The notes below the pieces were generated by a model. The model saw nothing but the letters and a program-made list of their open reading frames with translations, searched no databases and was not told the origin of the DNA. From Setaria digitata (lineage: Eukaryota > Nematoda > Chromadorea > Rhabditida > Setariidae), in assembly GCA_003640385.1 (NCBI GenBank), contig RCAB01000366.1:831-64830 (forward strand): a DNA stretch of 64,000 nucleotides, in the 5' to 3' direction. Below, piece by piece: positions 45,001 to 57,000 of the stretch. Position 1 is the first letter of the stretch, and each line of letters starts with the position of its first letter. The translations under genes were made by a program, and so were the position numbers.

Positions 45001-48000
45001 ATTTGCTGATAAAGAAATAAGGTAAAAATGAAGCAAATAATTAATTATTTACCCTGATATTTGATTTTTCAAAAAGAAATTTTAGGTTCCATAATGATGC
45101 TCCATTGCAACAAAGTAGTTGGCATACGATGACAAATGATTTTGGCTGTGTTACATTACGTATCTCACCCGTTTATCCGCATCATGCCGGTGTTTATTCG
45201 TGTAAAGCAGTAAATGAGCAAGGTGCTGCTGTGACAAGTGCAAATGTCGCTATTTTGGGTAAATGTTCATCCGTACTAGCTATTGAAACAGACTGAAAAT
45301 CTTGTGCTTTTGTTGCATGAAATTAATCTAAATTTGAAATTACTACTTCAGGTGCAGATAGTTTAGTGGTAGATACGCAGCATCCGGATTCACTGAAAAA
45401 GATTCAAGAATTAGAATCGATGGATAAGAATATTCGGTTAGAAGCACCTGAACCGCAGTTTGGCAAACCAAACTGGATTAAAGCTTTTAACAATATTGAT
45501 AACTTGCAAGAAGGCGAAGTAGTCCAGTTAGCCGGATGTGTCGAACCGGTTGGTGATCCAAATTTGAAAATCGAGTGGTATCTGAATGGCGCTCCGTTAA
45601 AAAATTGTAAATTTTTAGAAATTTGTATGATTTTTCGTTTTCAGTTGACTTTTTTTTAAACCAAATTCTTTTTTAAATTTTATAAGAAGTAAAGTAAATT
45701 TAAAACAGTCTTTTTTTTTTAAGACAGAGTCTTTTTTCTTTCTAAATAAGAGAATTTTTAAGCAAATCGATATCGTCATGAAAATGATTTTGGAAATGTA
45801 ACACTGACCATAGTCCATGTTCTTCCGGAAGATTCCGGTGTGTACACATGTAAAGCTTTAAACAATCAGGGTGAAGCAACAACCAGTGCTACAGTAAAAG
45901 TTGCTGGTTAGTTTTAGAAATATTACATTTCCCTTTTTTCCTTTCTTTTCCTTTTTCTTTTTCTTTCTTCTGAAAGTGGCAGCATTTTTTTTTTAAGTAA
46001 TTAATAAAACTTTGATTTATATATGTTGCTTTATTTCAAAGTTAATAAGAAATGGACCTATTTTACACTTCTTACCCTTACTAACAAAGTATGAAGTAGG
46101 TTCAGTAAAGTAAAAGAGAAGCCTAATGAAAATTGATTTTCTATTTTATTATTAGAATATTGTAAAAATAATAATTAAAACAATTTTATAGCTGGAAAAT
46201 ATTTTAATAAAGTTTTTACAGGCTATGAAAAGATTGTACGGGATACGCAGCATCCATTATCATGGGAAAAAATACAAATTCTTGAAACACCAGCTGTCAT
46301 TGAAGAAATTGAAGAGGTGGTCGAAAAAGAGAAACCGCGATTCCTTACACAACTTGAATCTGTAACTGATATTCCTGAAGGTTCAATTGTACACTTAGAA
46401 GCAACGTTCCAACCTGCTCGTGATCCCGATCTTAAGGTTTTTGCTGTTAAGCCCATACAAATTCTTTTTTTCTTTAAGAAATTTATATTTTTGCTATATC
46501 CACTTAATAATGCCTACGAAGATAGCTCAATACTAATTTCTTAACATAGAAAAAGTTTTTTTCTGGAATTAGATTTACTATTTACCTAAAGCATCACTGT
46601 TGCATCTTCAAGTGTGCTGTCAGTCTAAACATTTCATAGTAGTTAAGTTACTTTAATCTTTCATTAAACTTTAGTTGATTTGGTCTCTCTTTTTGTGCAG
46701 GTAATTTGGCTGCGTAACGGACAACCGCTTGGCGCCAGTCAATTGGTGAAAACACGAAGTGAATTAGGCTGGGCAGCTCTAGATATTAACGGTGTTAATC
46801 TCGATCACAACGGTATTTATACACTCAAAATTATTAACAGTGAAGGTGAAGCTGCTTCGTCTGCGTCTATTAAGGTTACTAACGAGATTTTTTTTCTTTT
46901 TTTCCAATTTTAATGATTTTTAATTGGGCGATCACTTGATGAATTAAGATTACATTGTTTTGAGATGGTCACTTTATAAGCACAAATAATCAAATAAAGT
47001 AGTTTGGTTTCAGGTTGCTGGTATTGGTGATATATTACTTGATACTGCACATGAAGAGTCATGGCGCCGAATTCAAGAAATTGAAGCACCGAAAGAAAAA
47101 TCGCCTGGTATGCGTTGTTTGTTGTATCGAAAATTTCATGGTTTTGTATGCATTTCAAACTTTCACAGTATTAACTCTCATTTTGTTCAAATTTATAGAT
47201 TAAATGTACTTTTGTGCGATTATTTGTTAATTAAAGTTTTTGGACCTTTTTCCGGCGCAAAATCTTGATTAGATTCTTGATACTTTTTGAATATGCAATC
47301 ATATTTCAGAACCACCACCACCAGTTTATGACGCACCATCATTTCATGAACAAATTTTGGATGTTGAATGTAACGAAGGGGAACCATCACATTTCGAAGC
47401 AGTCATTATGCCAACCAATGATCCAAATTTGCAAGTTACCTGGTATCGTAATGGTCAGCTATTGGCACATGGATCGAAATATGCAATTTCACGTGATTTT
47501 GGTTTCTGCACCTTGGATATAGGCTATACATATCCTGAAGATCAAGTAAGGCTTAGTTTTGTTTTTTTAACACCGGTGAAAAAAAAAAAGAAGTGATTAG
47601 AACGAAATTCTACCTAGAAGAACGGAACAGACGAATATTATACTTATTTTTTTAGTAGTTTCAATTTAAGCTTTTTCCTTTTTTTAGAAGTGAAATTTTT
47701 TCTAATTCTGTCAATTTTATAACTTAAGAACAAATTTTGTGATGAATATTGAATTTTATAGAATCATAAAATGGTCATGCTTTCTCTTTTTTCCAAATGT
47801 GAAAGTTATTTTTTACAAAAGTTTTTATGTTTTCATATTCTGACTAAATTTTAAGGGTGTATATCAATTACGCCTAGTAAATGAAAATGGTGAAGCAGTT
47901 TCAAGTGCTACATTAAAGTGCTATCCAAAAGAGGCGATTTATGGCGATACACAACATATTGAATCGTGGAAACGTATACAGGTTATTTGGAAAAAGCATT

Positions 48001-51000
48001 ATTTCTATTTAAATTGTTTTCATTTTTTCGTTCCATGTTGAATTTTATCTCTGATTAATTTAAAACATAAAGATTCCGAAATGCTGAAAATATCGATGCC
48101 TGGAATAGCTGGGTTTTAACTTGTTGCAATTACTTAATTTACAGAAATTGGGGAATTAGAAGTAGCAATATCTGCAATGACACAGTTTTAATTTCTCGTG
48201 AATACATGAGAAAATTTCTACAGGTGAAAAAATTAAGGGAAGGGACTAGAAGTATCATCATACGAAATGGTGCGGTTTTAATTTCGCATAAACACAAAGT
48301 TTAGGAATTGGAAGCTCCAAAGGAACCAATGCCGGAAGTACCACCACCTCCCAAGATGTCACCCCGATTTTTGACACAAATTCAAAGTCTTGGTGATCTT
48401 CACGAAGGACAGCCTGCACATTTTGAAGCAACCATCGAACCAATTGATGATCCGGATCTTACAATACAATGGTATCAATCTTTCTCTCATAAATAATGGA
48501 ATATCATCCTGCTGGTTTTGAAATGAGGAGAAATTTTTCCACTGATCTATTTTATGATTTAATTTTCAATTGATATAATTAACTAAGCATTTCTACAACT
48601 GCAGTGCTATCTCTTCCAGTGAGTTTGAAAAAGGAAACAATTATTCTTTGCTCTGTATTCGGTGCAATTTTCTTTTTGAATTGATATGTTTAAGTGACCA
48701 ATTGATTTTTTTTTTCAATTTAGGTTCTTGAATGGTGATCCAATATCCGCAAGTTCAAGAGTTAAAATGATAAATGACTTTGGTTGGATTATAATGGATA
48801 TCAATGCAACAGAACCACGCGATACAGGTGAATGGACATGCGTTGCATCGAATAAAGCTGGTAGCGCCAGATGTTCTGCAAATATTAATGTTTTGGGCAA
48901 GGAAAGTATCATTTTTGATTCGATGCAGCCGCAAAGTCTTGAGCGAATTATGGAAATTGAAGCTGTAAAACCAGTACCTGCTGAAGCACCTCCTAAAGTT
49001 AGTTTTAAAAGTTAATTGGTAATAAGTTATTGATTATTTACCAAATTCTGTGAAGGTTGATACAGTATGAAAATGAGCTGAGTGAAAATAGGAATTGATT
49101 TATGGAAAAGTTGTTAGTATCATGAAGAGTTTTTAAGCAAACATTTGATAGGATATAGTTTGTTCATAGATTTTGTAGTCAAATGGAGTTGTTGAAAGCC
49201 TTTTAGAAATTAATTTTTTGTATAATTAGTTAAATTTTTCACAGTATCTCCTTTCCAGGTATTTGGTGCACCACAGATTACTCTCCATCTGCAGAAGCCA
49301 GTCGGTCTTACGGAAGGTGATAGTACTCATTTAGAGGCACAATTTACACCAGCTGATGATCCAAATTTGAAAGTAGAATGGTTCCGTGATGCTAAACCAC
49401 TATTTCATGCAAATCGTTATAAGATGGTACAAGATTTTGGTTTTGCAATATTGGACATTTTGCATCTTTTTGCACAGGTTTTAAATTTTTGGAATATTTT
49501 TTCCTTCTTTTAAATCCTTTATTGTAGAGACAATAAAAGAGACTTCTTTTAAATCCTTTATTGTAGAGACAGTATTATAATATTTTATAATCGAAAGTTG
49601 AAGCAATCTGAAAATAAGGCAGGGTTTAGTACTTTAAAGTGATTTAACTTACTGCTTGCAAATGAAATGCAAATATTATATTTAAAGTTGCAAATTTAAA
49701 GCTGCATTCAATAATTTTTATTAATATATATTCCCTTAGCACATCTGAGACACTTTCAGCAAATGTTGCAGATTTTAAATAATTTTACTGTTATTTCAGG
49801 ATGCAGGCGAATATACTGTTAAAGTCATTAATGCTGCTGGTGAAGCAAGTTCATCAGCTATTTTGGAAATTGCATCAAAAGAGAGCCTTCTTTTGCAGCC
49901 TCAGGTAATGTGTAAAATTGTGATGAAATTTATAATGAGGATTTATCACGAAGTCTAAAATAATTTTTGGAAAATAAGTAAAATATATTGAAGAAAATTT
50001 TGAAGATGCAATTTGCTTATAAGAAATTCAATTTGAAAAAAAAAAACGAATTAAGAGATGTGCAATTTCTTTTCGCATTGAAATAAGATCTGGATTTGGC
50101 ATTAATGCAATTAATTTTTCAATTTGTGTTTATTTCATCTTATAAATTACTTTTCAATTATGAATTTTACAACGAGAGCTATATAAATAGCCTCCATTAA
50201 ACAGTGTTTTGATTTGAATATCAAAAAAGTTGTTTCATCGAATATTGAAGCTAGGTGCTGATTTTGGTTTGTACAGGATGAGGGTAAGGCGAAAGCAGTT
50301 GAGCAACTTGAATACAATTTGCACTTGAAACCAGAAGAGAGTGCTGTAGAGGAGCAGAAAAGTGTTCCAGTGTTTATCGAACCTCTTTCGGCACCTGTAA
50401 CCTGTGATGAAGGTGATCGTGTTCATTTTACAGCTCGATATGAACCATTAAATGACAATCAGTTGCAGGTAAGTTAATTTGTGTGGAGGTATTTTAATTT
50501 CTCATCTTTCAAATTCTCAAATCTTGGAATCCAATTCTGTAGAAATAGAATTGGTATAGCTCAGGATCTTGTGTACAGATTTTCTTTTTACGAGCGTTTA
50601 TTAGTTTTCTGACTAAGATCGATGAGAATTTTTTTTTCTTTTTTTTTTTAGATCCAGTGGTATCTGAATGGAAAACCACTGAAGACAGGAAGTCGTGTTA
50701 AAACAATCAATGATTTTGGTTTTGTTGTCCTTGAAATATCGCCATCATATCCAGAAGATTCGGGTGAATATACATGCCGCGCTGTTAATAAGGTTAAATT
50801 ACTTCTTATTTTTCAAATGATTTGGCTACTAAGGATACTGTCAGATTTTTAAATTTTATTATGTTTCAGGTTGGTGAAGCAGTGACTAGCACACAGCTGA
50901 AATGTAATCCGAAACAAAAAATCATCACGAAATCACAACTCCCACATAGTATGTCTGGAGCATACAGAAAGATTATTGAAATTGAGACACCGAAAGCACC

Positions 51001-54000
51001 AGCTCCTGAAAAGCCTGAATTTGATTATGGAACACCGAAATTCCTTACCCAATTACAGGTATAAATGTAAAAAAGCACTGGTTTTTGAAAATTTCACCAG
51101 GAAATATATCAAGAATGTCCTTTTATTCGTTCTTTTTTTCCAAAAAAAATGAAATTGAAATGTGTTTCTGAAACCCATTAATTTATAATTCGAATAATGT
51201 TTCTTCCTTGTATGATGCAACTCTTTTTTATTCTAGTCACTGAATTTGTCAGAAGGACAGCTAGCACACTTGGAAGCACAAGTGGAACCAGTAGGTGATC
51301 CGAATCTGAAAATTGAATGGTTCCATAATAATCATCCTGTTGGGCATACAGCCCGTATGAAAGCAATTCATGATTTTGGATTCGTAGTTTTGGAATTAAT
51401 GCCCGTAGAACCGCAAGATTCCGGCAAATGGGTTTGCCGTGCAAGCAACAAGAAGGGACAGTCGGAAACATCATGTGATATAGAGGTGATTTTTGAAATT
51501 TGTCCTTTTGATGCTTTCAACTGTTGTATGCAAATTGTTGGTTTTGATTCTTGACCCCGACTTCTGATTTGGCAAAGTTTTTTGATTACTGCTTCCAATA
51601 CCCTGAAATTTCTTGCATTAAATTATGCATATTCGAATTTCTAAGATATCAATCACTTAGTTAAAATAAAATATTGTGAAAAATTTTCAGACCACCCAAG
51701 GATTCTGTTCCTTTCATGTAATAACTAGCAGTTTTCAGGTGAAAGGAATGGGTGGTGTTGTGTCTGATTGGCAAAGTACTGCTGAAGGCAAAAATCGTAT
51801 CGAAAAGTTGGAAGAATATATCCATAGGCCAAGAGATGAGTTGGATCAGCCAGTTAGAGAATTTGATGCACCATACTTTACCCAAGCTCTAACTGATCTT
51901 GGTCAGGTAAACGAGTTCATGCATAATTTTTTTGAATGTTTTATTTAAATAAATTCAAATTGTATTTTTGATTTTGAATTCTAAAACTTATTTTGCTGCA
52001 TTATATCTCTATAAATTCTCTAGTTAAGCATTAAATGAAGTTTTTCAACGTGAAGACTTTGTAAAAGGATCACTTGTAATTATCTTTGGAGCTTTCTTTT
52101 TATAAAATTAAACTATATTTAGTCTCTAAATGTGTTGTATTGTAGATGAATGAGGCAGAAGCGACAGCATTCACCTGTGTTTTGCAACCAATTGGCGATC
52201 CATCACTTCATATCGAATGGCTTCACAACGGACATGCTATACCGTATTCAAATCGGATTCATATGTCGAGTGATTTTGGTGTTGCAACATTACTTATTAA
52301 GCATCTCATAACAGAAGATAGTGGAGAGTACAAGTATGGACTCTTATTGTTTATTCCGTAGAATTAATTGAGGGAGTTATGACATCATGCGCAACAGATT
52401 TCTGTTGCTTTCATCATTTTGATTTCACTTCCTTATTGCATACAATCCTCTTCTAATCCTTTCTTTTTTTTTATTCTTCATTGTCATAAAGTCTGCTTGC
52501 AAATATCAAAAGATGAATTTAGTTAGTTTACTTTTCTACTCATTCTTCATTACTTCCAGTTAGGAAAACGAAGTACTAAATTCGTCATGTACTAGTTCGT
52601 CATCGAAGCTTCTGACTGATCTTAGTACTGTATCTGCCATTCACTTTACATTCATGGATTCTCGGAACATATTTTGCATTCCAGAAGAAAATTCCTGCGG
52701 AAATTTTTTTCAGGTGCATAGCTCATAATTCTAAAGGGAAAGCGGAAACTGTTGGGAATATTCAGGTTGCATCGATTGTTCGAATCGAAGCACCACAAAT
52801 AATTCAACCTTTGGTTGAAAGTATTGATGGCGTCGAGGTAGGGAACTCTTTTGATACTGCGAGCAAAACTACATATTTCCAAACATAATTTTATTTATAA
52901 AGTAAAACATGAGAAGGAAAAAACAGATACAACTATCTAATCAATCAGCAAGATAAAAATCTATGATTTCATTAGTGTAAAAAAAAAATCTGGTTCATTG
53001 CAGCAGGGCGATTCGATTCATATGGAGTGTCGTGTATCACCAATTAATGATTCAAAATTAACAGTTAACTGGTTGAAAGATGGTAAACCGCTCCCTGAAG
53101 CTTCCCGTTTCAAACCATCATGCGAATTTGGTTTCGTTACATTGGATATTCTTTATGCTCTCCCGGAAGACAATGGCGTTTATGAATGTGTTGTTGTAAA
53201 CGATAAAGGTGAAGCATCAACAAAAACGCGCATTACGGTAATACATATGTATTTTCTTACGTATGTGTTTTTTTTTTTTTTTTTTCTGCGAAAATAGTAA
53301 AAGAATTTTTTTAGATGTTTTACGATTTTGCTGGGGATAAAAATTTCGTGCATTATTTTGTTCTTTTTAAGTTGCCACAGATGTTCATTCTATGATTTTT
53401 TTTTTGACTATAATTTAGGTTCTTCCTAAACCGAGCGTGGAATTTGCTCCACAAGCACCTGGAGCTAATATGGAAAATCTCGAGAATCGTATGCGTCAAC
53501 ATACTCGTGTTGCGTTGGCACTTAGTAAGGATGATGCTTATAATGAGGCTGCGAAACGTCCACCAGAATTCAAGACTAAATTGACCAATATTGGTGTTGA
53601 AGAGAGTGATTACTGTCGGTTTGAAACACAAATTGCACCAATTAATGATCCATACATGAAAGTTGAGTGGTTTAAAGATGGAAAACCTGTTTTAATTGGT
53701 AATTTTATTTCACTTCCTTTACTTTTTCTTTAATAGCACATTGGAGTTTTAGCTTTAAATTGATATGCTGTTTTTCTAAAAGGATGATTGATTTCGTTAA
53801 ATGATGCGAAAACTAAAAGTTCTCACGTTGAAATCACGTCAAATCCCTATCTTTAAATTCTCTCTTTTGATACACCACAAATAACAGCCTAAGTTTTCAC
53901 GAATATGTTGTAAAATCTCATGCAGGACATCGATTTCGTTCAATGTTGGATTTTGGATTCGCATGCTTGGATGTCCTCTATGCGTTGCCCGATGATACTG

Positions 54001-57000
54001 GTGAATACACTTGTGTTGCTACGAATCCATACGGAAAAGCAACAACATCAGCAAAATTAGCTTGTTCAGGTTCCAAACATATTATTACGGAAAGTCAACT
54101 TCCTCAAGGTGTTCTAGTTTCTGATGTCAAAAAACTCGGCGATCAACCATATTGGTAGGTTTACTGTCTTTTTTTTCTATCAACTTATTTGATTTTTTTT
54201 TTGTTATGAGTATTTTTAGATTTTTAGCTAAAATTTATCAAAAATCATCCAGAATTTTTGAAAATATTGGAATTTTTAAATAGATTGCTAAAGCCAGTCT
54301 TTTTTTCTTTGTGCTGAAAACTTGGTACTAGCATTGTTGTTTGAAACTTTAGCCATCAGGTTTGGATAATTTGATTAAACGTTATTTGCTTAGATACTTT
54401 CACTTCATCTCTTTTCCTTACACTCTTAGTATTATAAACTGCTCTGCATATCACTATAAGCCATCAACTTTTACTGTCCTGAAACGTGGATCGTAAAATT
54501 TCAATTAATATTTTGAGTTATATCATTCTTTTTGAGCTAATACTCATTGGCATATTGAGCACGTAATTGGAGTTTTATTTTTATAATGAATTTTTAATTT
54601 GAAGGTCGGAACAAATTGGTGAACAGCCACGTGCGAAGCAAGCACCGAGATTTACAATTAAACCAATGAATATACAAGCTGTTGAGAATGAACCTGCCAG
54701 GTTTGAGTGTGCTGTAATCGGTAATCCGAAACCAAAAGTTATTTGGTACATAAACGGAAATCAGGCTATACATGTAAGTTTGTGTTTTTCCAATAAGTAA
54801 TTCTTTTTTAAATTTTTGATTTTCCCAGGCTACATTATAGTGGCTTTTTAGCACATTTTTCTGTTAAATTATTGTTGCCATGGCGCAATTGTCCTAGCAT
54901 TAGTGCTTGCTTTAACTTTGGAAGTAATTTTCAAAAAATGTTTTATAATGTTAATGGTGGGATCGTTTGTAGTGGTAAATTTTATCACTTTTAGGAATAA
55001 CCTCTACGTATCAATTTATGCTATAAAATAATTTTCATTTTCAGGGTAGTAGATACAAATTACATTATGATGGAATCCNCTCTACGTATCAATTTATGCT
55101 AGAAAATAATTTTCATTTTCAGGGTAGTAGATACAAATTACATTATGATGGAATCCATTATTTGACAATTTCAAAAACGAAAATATCAGATGCTGGTGAA
55201 GTAAGTCTTGCACTTTTTTTTTGAATTCCTTTTATGTAGAAGAATGGTTCTTCTGGTTGGTTGATCAAAAGAATTTAAAATATATTGCCGCTGCAGATTC
55301 TTGCAATAGCGAAGAATTCGGAAGGAGAAGTGCTTGCCTCTGCAATGTTGGATGTCTATCAAACTAAGGACTTCCGACATGTCAAATTGAAGCCCACTTC
55401 TTTCAAAACTATTGATGAACTGCATCAGAGAGAAATCGGATGGCAAAAGGTTATAATTTATTCTGTTCTATTTAATTCAACACCGTGAAAAAATTCCGAG
55501 CTGTTTCTAGGATTCACCTCTTTCAAAATTTTTAGGAGACGCTAGGATCTCTTGGAAAAGCTTTCGAGATGGCACCAAAAGCTGATCAACAAAAACTGAT
55601 GAGAATTGAACGGTCGAAAACACCTATTGAGCCACTTGAAAGTGAAGAACTTATGGAGAAGTTTACCAGGCCTAAAAACGAGCAATTCTACAACCAGCTT
55701 ACTTATGTAAATTTTTGACTGAACGAGTTTATTCAAACACATGCAATTTTCGAATCTTCATTCTTGAGCAGTGTTTCGCAGTTATACAAGAAGCTGAATT
55801 TTTTCGAATTGAATTTGAAGCACCTTCTGTGTCAGTAAAGAAGGTTGATAAAAAGTACAGTGTATATCTTTGAGGCTAAAATTAAATTAAAACTGTTTGC
55901 TTGATAATAACTTGAGCTGTCAAATTCTTCAGATTCATGGATAGATTTGACAGAGCTGTTAGCATCAAGATGTGCGTATAAATTAAACAGAACATGCAAA
56001 GCTTGTATGATACTGACTTTTCGCTATGAATTTACATTATTTATGGAAAAATCTCTTCTTTATGTATGAAATTTTTATTAATTATTGTAAAATTTCATGC
56101 AGATTGAGACAACTCGTCCAACATTCGAAGGTATGAAGTTAGAAGAGATCGCTTTGAAGCCAGGACACGTCGAAAAATATGAGCCAGCAAAAGAGGAAAT
56201 GGAGCGAGTTGAATTGAAAGCTGCTCCAAAGGTAGAAAAGGAAGCAGTTCCTGCAGGTGCAAGTGTACCGAAACCGCAATGGGCAATGGAAAAAAAGCTT
56301 GGCAACGTTGAGTCACGGTTTAGTTTTTATTTATTTTTATTTATAGGTTGCAGAATATATATAAGAAATACTGTTAGGAATTAACTGATCTGTAAAGTTT
56401 TACATTTTTCTTCTTAATTGAATTATTAAGTTGTTTACAAATGATGCAAAGAATAGCCATTATATATGATGGTGTAATTAAAAGTAGCTCTAGAATGAAG
56501 AAAAATATTTTAATCTATTTTTTAACGGAGTAATGAGACATCTATAGCGCTGTGAAGTTGCTGAATTTGTCGCAACTAGAAGTGAAAATAAACAATTAAT
56601 GCAATGGATTATGGTTAAATCGATTTGATCTGGAAAACGTGATTTCCTGAAAATGTTTAAGATTCCGGCGACTACCCGAACCGGAGAAGGAAGTAGTAAT
56701 ACCAGCTCGTGATCAAGTGAAGTTTAAATGGGCAAAGCCAAAACCAGCAACAGAAATGCCGTCTGTACAGCATGTTGAAATTGAAAAAGAAAAAGCAAAA
56801 CTGGCTTCTGTAAAGCAGAAACCCGAAATACCCAAGGAGGTACTAGATTTTGTCATAGAAGGTTGATTCCTTTTAGTTAGGTTTATGGTAATTACTAAAT
56901 TGGATTAACTGGATTTGAAATTTGCATTATTTGCAGGCAGAAGTACCAGCAAAGGATCAGGTAAAAATCAAGCAGAAATTCCAACCAAAAGTAGTGAAAC

